Below, piece after piece: positions 1-8,068 of a DNA stretch of 64,000 bases. Both the position numbers and the translations under genes were made by a program. The stretch is from Prochlorococcus sp. AG-347-I21 (GTDB lineage: Bacteria; Cyanobacteriota; Cyanobacteriia; PCC-6307; Cyanobiaceae), in assembly GCA_003279055.1 (NCBI GenBank), contig QCBP01000008.1:1-64000 (forward strand), given 5' to 3'. A model generated the notes under the pieces. That model had not been told where the DNA came from and searched no databases. It saw only the letters and a program-made list of their open reading frames with translations. Position 1 is the first letter of the stretch. Each line of letters starts with the position of its first letter.

Positions 1-15
1 GATCTCATTTTTGAA

Positions 16-360
16 TTATTTAAACCATCCTTTTTTGGGAGTGGATATTATTTTCTCTTTTTCAGCTTTTGTTTTATTATTTGCTTTTTTGAAAGCCAAG
101 TTTGCTTCTATAACTGTAACTATTGATATAAAAAAAAGACCAGAAATTCCAATTATTTGTTCACTTTGAGAGGGTTCTGAATTTCCTTGTAAAAAAAACC
201 CTAAAGCGAACCATGCAGTACTAGCAGTGATGGTAAAAAAATAGGGTTTCCATCTTCTTTGATATAAGTAACCCGATCCTAAACCAGGAAGAAAATTTAA
301 AAAAGATGCTACCCACCCTTTTGAAGATGCAAGTATTTCGTCTCTTGAGGGATAAGACAT
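16..360 (-). CDS. small conserved membrane protein, function unknown
   Basis: The 114-residue product has a PGLGSGYLYQRRW segment near residues 24-36, a pattern I associate with small cyanobacterial membrane proteins. Two hydrophobic stretches follow, at about residues 40-58 and 70-88. The C-terminal tail is lysine rich and probably cytoplasmic. The ATG lies 5 bases beyond the stop of a tiny upstream frame (366-470), so the two are probably co-transcribed. No catalytic motif is visible. It is clearly a real gene by composition, but its role is unknown. Confidence 0.72.
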   Translation of the reverse strand: MSYPSRDEILASSKGWVASFLNFLPGLGSGYLYQRRWKPYFFTITASTAWFALGFFLQGNSEPSQSEQIIGISGLFFISIVTVIEANLAFKKANNKTKAEKEKIISTPKKGWFK

Positions 361-365
361 CTATA

Positions 366-470
366 TTAGGTATTTATTAAATGTGAATTTATATAAGCAA
401 AAGATATTGCTGCACAAATTACCCAGCTAAAGGGTAAGAACATTCTTATTTTTTCTTTATTGTTATTCAT
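366..470 (-). CDS. 34-residue hydrophobic small protein (putative)
   Basis: An ATG frame encodes MNNNKEKIRMFLPFSW and then a hydrophobic stretch ending in HLINT, enough for one membrane segment after a short basic N-terminus. It ends 5 bases before the start of the next minus-strand membrane protein. That spacing and the positive-inside pattern favour a real small membrane protein. It is short enough that chance cannot be excluded. Confidence 0.45.
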   Translation of the reverse strand: MNNNKEKIRMFLPFSWVICAAISFAYINSHLINT

Positions 471-540
471 TTTTTAATTATGGAAAATATTTTTAAAATC
501 TGTGGATTTAATGGATTCCTTAAGATTAAAAGAATTAAAA

Positions 541-561
541 AAGACGGTTAAAAACCGTCTT
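541..561 (-). terminator. rho-independent terminator
   Basis: A perfect 9-bp stem (541-549 with 553-561) and a 3-base loop are followed on the minus strand by a run of six U encoded by the A-tract at 537-542. It lies 28 bases past the stop of the minus-strand gene at 590-826 and would end that transcript before the membrane gene pair. Confidence 0.78.
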
Positions 562-589
562 TGGAAAAAATAATTTCTCTAAAAATAAA

Positions 590-826
590 TTATTTATCTT
601 TTGAAGCTGAGAGTACTTTAAGTTCTTTTTTTACTTCTTTTTCTCTCTCTTGAAGATGTTTTAGTTGAGCTTTAAAAGCATCTTCAAGTCTTACTTTTTG
701 TTTTGTAATTTCATCAAGCTCTTCTTGATGTTGGTTTTTCTTTAACTCCTTCATTTCACTATCGGAAATAACATATACTGGACGATATGAAGGTGTTTCA
801 AAAAGAAGATCAAACATTGAATACAT
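590..826 (-). CDS. small charged coiled-coil protein, unknown function
   Basis: The 78-residue product starts with a hydrophobic MFDLLFETPSYRP segment. From about residue 25 it becomes an almost uninterrupted run of Lys, Glu and Gln with heptad-like leucines, consistent with a coiled coil. Starts at Met1 and Met4 are both possible. A strong terminator follows it. It is transcribed divergently from arfB across a 204-base gap. I do not recognise the family and no enzyme motif is visible. Confidence 0.65.
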   Translation of the reverse strand: MYSMFDLLFETPSYRPVYVISDSEMKELKKNQHQEELDEITKQKVRLEDAFKAQLKHLQEREKEVKKELKVLSASKDK

Positions 827-1030
827 AAGTGACCTTTGAATTAGTACAAACTCAATATCTGATAATTCTTTGAAATATGAAAGGATAAATACCGAAGATA
901 TTGATACGGCAAATACACCGAATTTCGGTTTACCTAACTTAACCGCCCAGTATTAACCGATCTAATTTTAAGTTATGTTTTAAAGTATTAAGGAGATGAT
1001 TCTAAAGATCTAAATCAAAAAGAACTAAAA

Positions 1031-1459
1031 ATGGATTTAAAAATTACTAAAACATTAGTAATCCCATCCAACGAAATTAAATGGCGATTTTCCAGATCCT
1101 CCGGTCCTGGGGGGCAAAATGTAAATAAAATTGAAAGCAGAGTAGAGATTATTTTTAATTTAGAAGATTCCAAAGTATTAAATGATTATCAGAAAGAAAT
1201 TCTTAAGAGAAACTTGAAAAACAAATTAGTGAATAATAGCTTACGTTTAGCGGTTCAAGAACACAGAAATCAATTATTAAATAGGCAGCTAGCTTTAATG
1301 AAATTTAGTTCAATCATAAAAAATGCTTTAAATAAATCATTTAAATTAAGAAAATCTACACAACCTACTAAAGCATCACAAAAGAAAAGAGTTGATGTTA
1401 AAAAAAAACGTGGCGAATTGAAAAAAAGTAGACAAAAAGAAAAAACATATCAAATATGA
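1031..1459 (+). CDS. arfB: ArfB/YaeJ-family peptidyl-tRNA hydrolase (ribosome rescue)
   Basis: Seen: the release-factor GGQ motif at residues 27-29 inside SSGPGGQNVNK, then a compact alpha/beta domain and a lysine-rich C-terminal tail (about residues 105-142). The length of 142 residues matches the ArfB/ICT1 family, which has only the catalytic domain of class I release factors. Known for the family: the basic tail enters the empty mRNA channel of a stalled ribosome and the GGQ hydrolyses the peptidyl-tRNA. It therefore backs up tmRNA. It stands alone with no operon partner, and the ATG is the only good start. Confidence 0.9.
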   Translation: MDLKITKTLVIPSNEIKWRFSRSSGPGGQNVNKIESRVEIIFNLEDSKVLNDYQKEILKRNLKNKLVNNSLRLAVQEHRNQLLNRQLALMKFSSIIKNALNKSFKLRKSTQPTKASQKKRVDVKKKRGELKKSRQKEKTYQI

Positions 1460-1531
1460 ATAAACTAAATAAATATTTACCTCGTAAATTGTAATGAAAG
1501 CATATTATAAATTTAATTTCATTTTGGTTTA

Positions 1532-1780
1532 TTGAATAAAACTAATGATTTCTGGTTAATTGACTCCAATTTTGTAGGGGTGATGCGTTTCTACAAAGAT
1601 AAAGATAATTCTGATAAATCTATTGATTATATGTTTATTGAAGAAGGAATTATTATGGGAATTCATGGAGAAAATCCGCCATTAATGAAAACTAGAAAAA
1701 AAATTGTTATTGAAGAAGCAAGATTATTATGGCAAAAATTGTTAAATGAAGGTTGGCAAAAAACTAATAAAAAATGGTGA
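1532..1780 (+). CDS. DUF1651 family protein
   Basis: The 82-residue product begins at a TTG. Its pattern of W-L-I near the start, a central YMFIEEGIIMGIHGENPP, then an ARLLWQKLLNEGWQK helix matches DUF1651, a family found mainly in Prochlorococcus and Synechococcus. A paralogue in this window (10969-11220) shares the F-x-D/E-x-G-x-I-x-G and EPP/NPP positions and the C-terminal GW. No catalytic residue pattern is visible and the function is unknown. Confidence 0.72.
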   Translation: MNKTNDFWLIDSNFVGVMRFYKDKDNSDKSIDYMFIEEGIIMGIHGENPPLMKTRKKIVIEEARLLWQKLLNEGWQKTNKKW

Positions 1781-1808
1781 GGAAATTCTACAAAAACTTT
1801 TTTTAATT

Positions 1809-1973
1809 TCAGAAAATAAATGAACCTTTAGGGTATAGCCTGGAAATTTTTTTCTGCTGTAAATATTTCTTTTTTTTGATGTCGTTTTCATACCTACTCA
1901 ACATCATTAGATAGTTTGTAACTCCAAAAATTATTAAAAATAAAATAAACCTTATTCCTGCCTCAAAGTTCAT
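1809..1973 (-). CDS. small single-pass membrane protein (putative)
   Basis: I take the start at the internal ATG (MNFEAGIRFILF), giving 54 residues. The frame extends 14 codons further upstream, but that part is not hydrophobic and looks less coding. One membrane segment (about residues 7-24) is followed by a very basic tail with a KKKK run. Its 3' end faces the DUF1651 gene 28 bases away. The family is unknown. Confidence 0.5.
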   Translation of the reverse strand: MNFEAGIRFILFLIIFGVTNYLMMLSRYENDIKKKKYLQQKKISRLYPKGSFIF

Positions 1974-2048
1974 ATGAGTATTAAGCTTTATTTTAATCTT
2001 ACAAATACTAATCAAAAATCAATCCGTATTTATATCTAATTAAAACAT

Positions 2049-2165
2049 CTAGTAAAAATCTTCTTTTATCCAAACAAGCATCCAAGCACTTGATTTGTTT
2101 CGTTTGATATAAAACCAATATGGAAGTAAAAAGATAAAAAGTAAGAAAGTAATAATAGTACCAAT
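2049..2165 (-). pseudogene. remnant of a small membrane protein lacking a start codon
   Basis: On the minus strand this frame reads 38 codons with a convincing membrane-protein pattern: a hydrophobic stretch, then LPYWFYIKRNKSSAWML and a DFY terminus. It is preceded directly by an in-frame TGA (2166-2168), and the first codon is ATT. No ATG, GTG or TTG lies upstream in frame before that stop. The simplest reading is a small gene whose 5' end has decayed. Use of ATT as start cannot be excluded. Confidence 0.4.
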
Positions 2166-2334
2166 TCAAGATAAATTTTATTTTTTAAAATTAAACAATA
2201 AAAGTGGCTGAGATAAAGCCCAACTAATGCCATAAAGAATAGGAATAAAAAACATAGTGGATAAAAATCTTGGTCTTAAAAGAAAAAACTTCTAATAAAT
2301 ATCATTACATTTTTCATTTTAGTTTGAATATTAA

Positions 2335-2565
2335 TTAACCCCAGCCGTTGCCTTTTATTATTGCAACTACTTGTTCAAAAAGTTTTAGCTTTTTCTTTTT
2401 ACTATAGTTTATGTTTTTTGAAAAATCAGATAAATCTTTATAAAATTGCCGAGTTATTTTATCTTCTTTATCACTAGGCCATAGTAAGTCAGACCCCTCT
2501 TAATATTCTTCTTTATATATTTCTTTATTCAAATTTTTTTTATATCGTAATAATTTAGATTTTAC
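2335..2565 (-). pseudogene. small-protein remnant with an in-frame TAA
   Basis: The minus strand reads 21 open codons, an in-frame TAA at 2500-2502, and then 55 codons with strongly biased, protein-like composition ending in GNGWG. The downstream part has no ATG, GTG or TTG near its beginning, so it could not easily start after the stop. This suggests a roughly 76-residue gene broken by a nonsense change. A sequencing error at 2500-2502 would give the same picture. Confidence 0.38.
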
Positions 2566-2621
2566 TTATTGCAAATGCTTAAAAGTGATGTTTATTAAAT
2601 TTGTTTATTTATTTAAAATTT

Positions 2622-2711
2622 ATGCTGATTAATCTTTCAACTTTAATTTTTACATTATTATCTCCATTGCTTATTTTTGCAGTAATAGTATCGGTTTACT
2701 TATTTCATTAG
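2622..2711 (+). CDS. 29-residue hydrophobic peptide (putative)
   Basis: An ATG frame begins MLINLSTLIFTLLSP and continues through an almost wholly hydrophobic stretch to YLFH and a TAG. It would form one membrane span. Its size and composition resemble photosystem or cytochrome b6f accessory peptides, but it matches none that I recall. No clear Shine-Dalgarno site precedes it. Confidence 0.35.
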   Translation: MLINLSTLIFTLLSPLLIFAVIVSVYLFH

Positions 2712-2740
2712 GAAGTATTTAACAAATGAAATTAATTATT

Positions 2741-2836
2741 TTAAGGGTGTATTATGCCTACTTTTTCTAATGCAAATGATAAAACTGCAATTACAGCCAT
2801 TACTGTTAAGATCTTGTTCTTTTTGATGAAATCCAT
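2741..2836 (-). CDS. 31-residue membrane peptide (putative)
   Basis: It begins MDFIKKNKILTVMAV and continues as one hydrophobic span (about residues 9-23), ending GIIHP. The basic N-terminus followed by a hydrophobic span is the usual positive-inside topology. It faces the 29-residue frame at 2622-2711 tail to tail across a 29-base gap. It is small, so only moderately supported. Confidence 0.42.
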   Translation of the reverse strand: MDFIKKNKILTVMAVIAVLSFALEKVGIIHP

Positions 2837-2910
2837 AATGCATATTAATAATCTATTTATTAAATTCTTATATAAAATAATAAATAATTAAAATTATTAT
2901 AACAATTAGA

Positions 2911-3051
2911 ATGGATCCCATATATGTAGGAGATTTACTTCCCTCAATAGCTTCTTATAAAAAGATAATTGAAAAATATGATAAAGGTATAAAAGAAGGT
3001 GAATTTTATGAAGAACCTTTAGGCGGAGATTTTAATTACCCTGATTGGTAA
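2911..3051 (+). CDS. 46-residue hypothetical protein
   Basis: An ATG frame encodes a soluble acidic peptide that starts MDPIYVGDLLPS and ends PLGGDFNYPDW. The stop lies 2 bases before the ATG of the next plus-strand gene (3054), which suggests a two-gene unit. Composition is protein-like, but the family is not recognised. Confidence 0.5.
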   Translation: MDPIYVGDLLPSIASYKKIIEKYDKGIKEGEFYEEPLGGDFNYPDW

Positions 3052-3053
3052 AT

Positions 3054-3239
3054 ATGCTTACTACAAAAATAACTTTTGCCTTGGCAGATTCGATTAGAGA
3101 GTGGCGTAAGTGCCGGGATAAGAATCCTTCTATTGATAAGTTTGTAAAATTTGTTCAGAAGAAATTGGAAGATTATAAACTTTCTTATAGTGATAAAAAA
3201 AAATTGAATCTATTTTGCTCTATGCATCTGAATAACTAA
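3054..3239 (+). CDS. small basic hypothetical protein
   Basis: The start is taken at ATG 3054 (MLTTKITFALADS), not at the TTG three codons upstream, because the ATG clears the stop of the preceding gene. The 61-residue product is lysine rich, with a predicted helix REWRKCRDKNPS and a KLSYSDKKKLNLF segment. The latter recalls the NYSKKKKLKLFEQ part of the decayed frame at 2335-2565, so the two may be distant relatives. No function can be assigned. Confidence 0.55.
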   Translation: MLTTKITFALADSIREWRKCRDKNPSIDKFVKFVQKKLEDYKLSYSDKKKLNLFCSMHLNN

Positions 3240-3370
3240 GAGATTCTAGACTTTATTATTTATATCTATAAATAACAAAGGATCAATAAAATTCTCTTAC
3301 AAATTAAGAAAAAAGTAAATCAGCATATTTACGGATTTACTGAAAATATAAAAAGGAGTAATTTATAAAT

Positions 3371-3565
3371 GTTGAGTTCGGAGGCAATCTAAATGATTGA
3401 TAGTCCGCCTGAAATTTAGCAAATTCCAAAATATAGGAAGCGTATTCCTGAGAATGGGATTATTCGAAAATTAAAGTTCAATCAATTAGTCTGATAAGAC
3501 TTCGCTTTATAATTACTAGCGACAATAGGGACTGAAATTATCGAGAGAAATCCCCGAATTCACGT
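3371..3565 (+). ncRNA. probable structured small RNA, possibly 6S-like
   Basis: No coding frame fits this stretch, but complementary segments pair from end to end. The ends pair at 3374-3381 with 3554-3561 (8 bp, one G-U), then 3402-3406 with 3529-3533. Local hairpins form at 3385-3399, 3435-3449, 3488-3501 and 3503-3521. A -10-like TATAAA lies at 3364-3369, placing a start near 3372-3376. The elongated fold, the length of about 195 nt and an AGUCC-CCUGA-like segment recall 6S RNA, the RNA polymerase regulator, but I cannot confirm this. tmRNA, RNase P and tRNA signatures are absent. The 3' end may run on to the terminator at 3641-3668. Confidence 0.5.
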
Positions 3566-3640
3566 ATTCTAGGTTTATGAGTAAATAGACTTTAAAATAT
3601 GTAATTTTATATCCTGTTAGAAGGAAATCAAATATCAAAA

Positions 3641-3668
3641 AGGACTGTACCACCAGTCCTTTTTTTTT
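3641..3668 (+). terminator. rho-independent terminator
   Basis: A 7-bp stem (3641-3647 with 3654-3660) with a 6-base loop is followed directly by eight T. It closes the transcript carrying the RNA candidate upstream and insulates the prolyl iminopeptidase gene 72 bases downstream. An A-tract on the 5' side may let it work on the other strand too. Confidence 0.85.
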
Positions 3669-3739
3669 AATAAACTACTTCTAAACTAGACTTCTTTTTG
3701 GATAATATTGATTTATTAAGTGTTTAAAAATATTTCACA

Positions 3740-4690
3740 ATGAAAGATCAAGTCTTGTTTCCTAAAATTGAAGTTCGTGAAAAGGGTTTTTTACAAGTAA
3801 GTGATATTCATACGATTTATTGGGAAAGATCTGGCAATCCAAATGGTAAAAAAATACTAGTTATTCATGGAGGCCCAGGAGGAGGAAGTCAACCAAGATA
3901 TAGAAGATACTTTGATCCAGATAAATTTGATATTATACAATTTGATCAAAGGGGTTGCGGTTCTTCAACTCCTTTCTCCGAATTAAAAGAAAATACGACT
4001 AATCATTTAGTTGATGATATTGAGAAATTAAGGATTCTATTAAAAATAGATAGTTGGCATTTGTTTGGTGGATCTTGGGGCTCAACACTTTCACTTATAT
4101 ATGCAATTAAAAATCCCTCAAGAGTTACGAGCTTAACTTTGAGAGGAATATTTTTATGTAGAAAGTTTGAATTATTGTGGTTCTATCAATATGGTGCAAG
4201 TGAGATATTCCCTGATGAATTTGAAAAATATATTTCTGTAATACCAAAAGAAGAAAGAAATGATTTAATAAGTTCTTTTTATAAATATCTAACATCTTCA
4301 GATGCAAATCTTAGATCAAAAGCAGCAGCAGCTTGGACAAAATGGGAACTCTCAACTAGTCATTTAATAAATAAAAAATTTGATTTTGATAAGTCTCAAG
4401 TTAATTCTTTTTCAGATGCCTTTGCAAGGATCGAATGTCATTATTTTATTAATAATATTTTCTTAGAGGATGATTTTATTTTGAAAAATATAAAAACAAT
4501 AGAATCGATTCCAACAAAAATAATTCAGGGTAGGTATGACGTAGTATGTCCCGTTAGGAGTGCTTGGGATCTAAATAAAAATTTAAAGAATTCTGAATTA
4601 ATTATTGTTGATGATGCTGGTCATTCAATGAGTGAAAAAGGTATTACTATCGAACTAATAAAAGCTGTAAAAGGAATTCAAAATCTCTAA
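3740..4690 (+). CDS. pip: prolyl iminopeptidase (alpha/beta hydrolase)
   Basis: It releases N-terminal proline from peptides. Seen in the 316-residue product: HGGPGGG (43-49), the family's oxyanion-hole motif; DQRGCGSS (69-76), typical of peptidase family S33; the nucleophile elbow GGSWGS with Ser112; and probable triad partners Asp267 (GRYDVV) and His295 (DAGHS). All catalytic elements are present and the length is normal. The start ATG follows an AT-rich leader. It stands alone, downstream of a terminator. It is probably cytoplasmic, as no signal peptide is seen. Confidence 0.9.
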   Translation: MKDQVLFPKIEVREKGFLQVSDIHTIYWERSGNPNGKKILVIHGGPGGGSQPRYRRYFDPDKFDIIQFDQRGCGSSTPFSELKENTTNHLVDDIEKLRILLKIDSWHLFGGSWGSTLSLIYAIKNPSRVTSLTLRGIFLCRKFELLWFYQYGASEIFPDEFEKYISVIPKEERNDLISSFYKYLTSSDANLRSKAAAAWTKWELSTSHLINKKFDFDKSQVNSFSDAFARIECHYFINNIFLEDDFILKNIKTIESIPTKIIQGRYDVVCPVRSAWDLNKNLKNSELIIVDDAGHSMSEKGITIELIKAVKGIQNL

Positions 4691-4712
4691 AAGAGAGAAT
4701 ATTCCTTAAAAA

Positions 4713-4886
4713 TTAAAGGCCATTATCTTCAATATTTTGTGCAATACTCCTAAGAAGCTCGACGATATCAGAATCTTCGCATTTAGTATCTTCTTTGAGC
4801 AAAATGCACTCGTCTCTAATACTTACATTAGTACTCCACCATATACCTGAACTATTGGTATCGTCCCATTCAAATCTTTCAGACAT
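4713..4886 (-). CDS. 57-residue acidic hypothetical protein
   Basis: An ATG frame begins MSERFEWDDTNSSGIWWS and is rich in Asp and Glu, with two cysteines about 10 residues apart near the middle. The C-terminal half (DIVELLRSIAQNIEDNG) looks like an amphipathic helix. It faces pip tail to tail and is the only coding frame in the 320 bases between pip and the photolyase. The family is not recognised. Confidence 0.55.
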   Translation of the reverse strand: MSERFEWDDTNSSGIWWSTNVSIRDECILLKEDTKCEDSDIVELLRSIAQNIEDNGL

Positions 4887-5013
4887 AATTAATAAAATCT
4901 AATAAATACATTAAAGCTTGCATTAGTTCATCGTGGATTTATATATTTAATTTCAAAATTGAAAATGCTTTCTAAGGCGCTAAAAGGAATCTAGAAATTT
5001 CTGACAATAAAAT

Positions 5014-6510
5014 TTAGAAATCTAATTTCAGTTCGTATTGTTTTTCCTTTTCCTTAGAAACAGTTTTTTTATTATTTATATTTTTTCTAAGCCTTTTTCT
5101 AGAGCCATGCTTTAAATAAATTTCTTTTGAGATATCCCAATATCCATCCTGTTTAGTGATTTCCTGGATTTTCTTTTTTGCTGTTTTAGTGCTATTTGGG
5201 ATGTCAATTATTGGTCTCATGTAATTAATTTGTTCATATTCTTCTTGATTAAATTTAGATAATAGCCATGGTTCATGAATGAAATTAAGTGATATATCCT
5301 TTAATTCTGGTATCCATTTTTTTATAAATTTTCCTTGTGGATCATGATCTTTTCCCTGCTTAATAGGATTATAAATTCTATTGGTATTTATAGAAGTAGT
5401 TCCAGATTGCATTTGGCATTGGTTCCAATGTATTCCAGGCTCATAATCTACAAATTTATTTGCTAATTCAGAACCTGAATCTTGCCATGGTAGCCATAAA
5501 TTATAGCTAGCAAAAGACATTAACATAGCTCTCATCCTGAAGTTAATCCATCCATTGAAATTTAATGAACGCATACATGCATCTACAAAAGGAAAGCCCG
5601 TATTACCTGAACTCCATAAATAAAGTAATTCATTATTTTTTTCTCTAATATTTTTAAAAAAAGGATGGTATTCCCTAAACTCTAGTTCTGGTTCACTTTC
5701 AAGTTTCTGAATAAAATGACAATGCCAAGTTAATCTGCTTTTTAACATCCTGGAATTATTATTTTTTGACATATTTGCCTTTTTAAAAATTTCTTTTAAT
5801 GAAATGCATCCCCAACAAATGTATGGTGATAGTCTTGTACAACTATCAAATGATTTTTCTGGGCTAGATATATCTTTTGAATAAGAATCTAATTTATTAC
5901 TAAAGAAGTATTGCATTCTCTCTAAACCTTTCTTTCTTCCACCTTGCATTCTTCCTGGACAAGTTTCTTTTTTAAAGGTAAAAATTTCGTCTGAGGGTAT
6001 TTCTCCAATATTAAAGTTAATAGAATTAATTCTTAATGGAGCTTTAAGTAAGTTTTTGTCGGAATTTTCTTGCCACTTTTTAGACCAATTATTCCTATCT
6101 AAATTTCCTCTAAAAACTGAAAATTGTAGAAATTCCTTCCAAATAATATTTTTGCTTAAAGCCCATTCTCTTACTTTTTGATCTCTTTTATAAGTAAGCC
6201 AATCTCCGGTTTCTTGATGGCTATATATACCTTTGATTTTAAATTTTGTACTAATTTCATCAAAAATATTAATAACATTGCCAGTCCTAATAATTAATGG
6301 TTGTCCAATCTCAGCAAGTGCATTTCTTAAATCTATTAAACTTTCTTTGCAAAATTGCCATTGTCTATCTGAATGAGTATTTTGCCTCCAAATATCTAAC
6401 TCAATAATATAAATAGGTAAAATATCATTATCTTTTATAGCCTCACAAAGAGCTTCGTTATCAAAAATTCTTAAATCTTTCTTAAACCATAAGATATTTA
6501 TTCCTTTCAT
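5014..6510 (-). CDS. DNA photolyase/cryptochrome family flavoprotein
   Basis: The N-terminal domain (about 1-130) starts with INILWFKKDLRIFDNEAL, the classic photolyase opening. The FAD-binding domain (about 270-450) shows SRLTWHCHFIQKLE, the GNTGFPFVDACMRSL helix, INFRMRAMLMSFAS, a DYEPGIHWNQCQ flavin-site segment and a RIYNP block before KWIPEL. These are hallmarks of light-driven cyclobutane dimer repair. The residue after WNQCQ is not the usual pattern, so a (6-4), DASH-like or cryptochrome role is possible. It is transcribed divergently from tenA over 87 bases. The lysine-rich C-terminal tail (about 465-498) is likely disordered. The 498-residue length fits the family. Confidence 0.85.
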   Translation of the reverse strand: MKGINILWFKKDLRIFDNEALCEAIKDNDILPIYIIELDIWRQNTHSDRQWQFCKESLIDLRNALAEIGQPLIIRTGNVINIFDEISTKFKIKGIYSHQETGDWLTYKRDQKVREWALSKNIIWKEFLQFSVFRGNLDRNNWSKKWQENSDKNLLKAPLRINSINFNIGEIPSDEIFTFKKETCPGRMQGGRKKGLERMQYFFSNKLDSYSKDISSPEKSFDSCTRLSPYICWGCISLKEIFKKANMSKNNNSRMLKSRLTWHCHFIQKLESEPELEFREYHPFFKNIREKNNELLYLWSSGNTGFPFVDACMRSLNFNGWINFRMRAMLMSFASYNLWLPWQDSGSELANKFVDYEPGIHWNQCQMQSGTTSINTNRIYNPIKQGKDHDPQGKFIKKWIPELKDISLNFIHEPWLLSKFNQEEYEQINYMRPIIDIPNSTKTAKKKIQEITKQDGYWDISKEIYLKHGSRKRLRKNINNKKTVSKEKEKQYELKLDF

Positions 6511-6597
6511 AATTTTTTGTTTTAATCCTAGAAAACTAAGATTAAGTTTGTAGGTAAAAAAATATAAAAAATTTTAGAATAACTAAAAATCAAAAAA

Positions 6598-7221
6598 ATG
6601 AAAATAACAAAAAAACTTTGGGAGGATAATTATGAGATTGCTTTACTAAGTTTAAATACAAAATTTGTTCAAGGTTTAAAGAATGGAAGTCTCCCTAAAA
6701 ATATATTTCAAGAATATTTAGCACAAGATTATTTCTTTTTAGAGACTTTTGCTAAGGCTTATGGTCTTGCTGTTTCCAAATCAAAAGATAAGTACTCAAT
6801 AAGGAAGTTAAGTGAACTGTTAATGGGTGTTTCAGAGGAGTTAATACTTCATGAAACTTATGCAAAAAAATGGGATATTGATTTATCTAATAACTATATA
6901 AAAAAAGCCACTAAAAATTATACAGATTTTCTTGATGATACTTCCAATAGACTTAGCTCCGTTGAAATAATGTTTGCAATGACTCCATGTATGCGACTTT
7001 ATTCTTGGATAGGAAAAAGTTTGTACAAAAAGGATTTTGACACTAAATATAAAGAATGGATAATTACTTATTCTGATGAGAGCTTTGAAAAGCTAGCAGA
7101 ATCACTTGAAAATCTTATTGAGATTAATAAAGAAACATATGATATTAATCAGGCCAAATATTTATACAGGAGAGCTATGGAATTGGAGTTAGATTTTTTT
7201 AATGCATATTCAGATTTCTGA
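6598..7221 (+). CDS. tenA: TenA-family thiaminase II (aminopyrimidine salvage)
   Basis: TenA hydrolyses amino-HMP from degraded thiamine so that the pyrimidine can be reused. Seen in the 207 residues: the all-helical pattern, LAQDYFFLETF with Asp44, the nucleophile Cys131 in MTPCMRLY, and a Glu in RAMELELDFF near the C-terminus. The Cys puts it with the TenA_C type rather than the Cys-lacking TenA_E type. thiD follows 49 bases downstream on the same strand, which supports a thiamine-precursor salvage unit. No TPP riboswitch was recognised in the 87-base leader. Confidence 0.88.
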   Translation: MKITKKLWEDNYEIALLSLNTKFVQGLKNGSLPKNIFQEYLAQDYFFLETFAKAYGLAVSKSKDKYSIRKLSELLMGVSEELILHETYAKKWDIDLSNNYIKKATKNYTDFLDDTSNRLSSVEIMFAMTPCMRLYSWIGKSLYKKDFDTKYKEWIITYSDESFEKLAESLENLIEINKETYDINQAKYLYRRAMELELDFFNAYSDF

Positions 7222-7270
7222 TTTAAATTAAAATTTATTTATAGTACTTTCAAAAACGAGTTAATAAATT

Positions 7271-8050
7271 ATGTATTCTAAAATTGCACTTTCAATAGGC
7301 GGTAGTGACTCCGGGGGTGGAGCAGGCATACAGGCTGACTTGAGAACTTTCATGGCCCTTAAAGTACATGGATGTTCTGTTATTACATGTATTACCGCTC
7401 AAAATAGTATAGAGGTTACATGCGTTCAACCAGTAGAGAAGAATACTTTATTAAATCAATTAGATACTTTATTTGCTGATTTTGGTATTGATGCCTTGAA
7501 AACTGGAATGTTATTAAATGAAAGGATAATTAATGATACTGCTTCAAAATTAAATACATACAAAATAACTAAAATTATTGACCCAGTAATGGTTACAAGA
7601 ACTGGTTCTAAATTACTGGAAGATTCTGCTATTAATGCTTATAAAAAACTCTTATTACCAATTGCTGATTTGGTAACTCCAAATATTTATGAAGCGAATC
7701 TACTTTCTGGTTTAGAAATAAGGAGTAAAGAAGATATCGAAAATTCAGCAAGAAAAATTATTGGTTTTGGAGCTAAAGCGGTACTTATAAAAGGTGGCGG
7801 TTTAAAAGATATGAAAGGGAAGGATTTTTTCCTTGACTTAAATGGTAAAAAAGAGTGGCTATTTAATAATTTTATAAATACAAAAAATACCCATGGTAGC
7901 GGCTGTACTTTGAGTGCTGCTATTTGTGGTTACAAGGCTTTAGGTTTTGATCTATTTGATTCCATACAAAAAGCCAAATTATTTGTTGAGAAATCTTTAG
8001 AAAATTCTTATAAAATAGGATCTGGCCCTGGTCCCTTAGGCCATCATTAA
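7271..8050 (+). CDS. thiD: hydroxymethylpyrimidine/phosphomethylpyrimidine kinase
   Basis: ThiD phosphorylates HMP and then HMP-P to give HMP-PP for thiamine synthesis. The ribokinase fold is evident from [15 protein letters not shown] (about 8-22), a central [13 protein letters not shown] substrate segment and the ATP/catalytic [12 protein letters not shown] loop with Cys212. The length of 259 is standard. With tenA just upstream it forms a salvage pair: TenA supplies the pyrimidine and ThiD activates it. The C-terminus GPGPLGHH is typical of cyanobacterial copies. It faces a small minus-strand gene tail to tail. Confidence 0.95.
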   Translation: MYSKIALSIGGSDSGGGAGIQADLRTFMALKVHGCSVITCITAQNSIEVTCVQPVEKNTLLNQLDTLFADFGIDALKTGMLLNERIINDTASKLNTYKITKIIDPVMVTRTGSKLLEDSAINAYKKLLLPIADLVTPNIYEANLLSGLEIRSKEDIENSARKIIGFGAKAVLIKGGGLKDMKGKDFFLDLNGKKEWLFNNFINTKNTHGSGCTLSAAICGYKALGFDLFDSIQKAKLFVEKSLENSYKIGSGPGPLGHH

Positions 8051-8068
8051 TTATTTATAGAAGTGGAG

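Noticed and set aside
2178..2255. 25-codon minus-strand frame starting MFFIPILYG
   Set aside because: It is very short, with no ribosome site or coupling, inside a decayed zone.
3371..3565. tmRNA or RNase P RNA at the RNA candidate
   Set aside because: There is no tRNA-like acceptor or T arm, no tag frame, and no RNase P core motif such as GAGGAAAGTCC.
4684..4698. TCTCT-AGAGA hairpin after pip
   Set aside because: The stem is short and AT-rich and lacks a T-tract.
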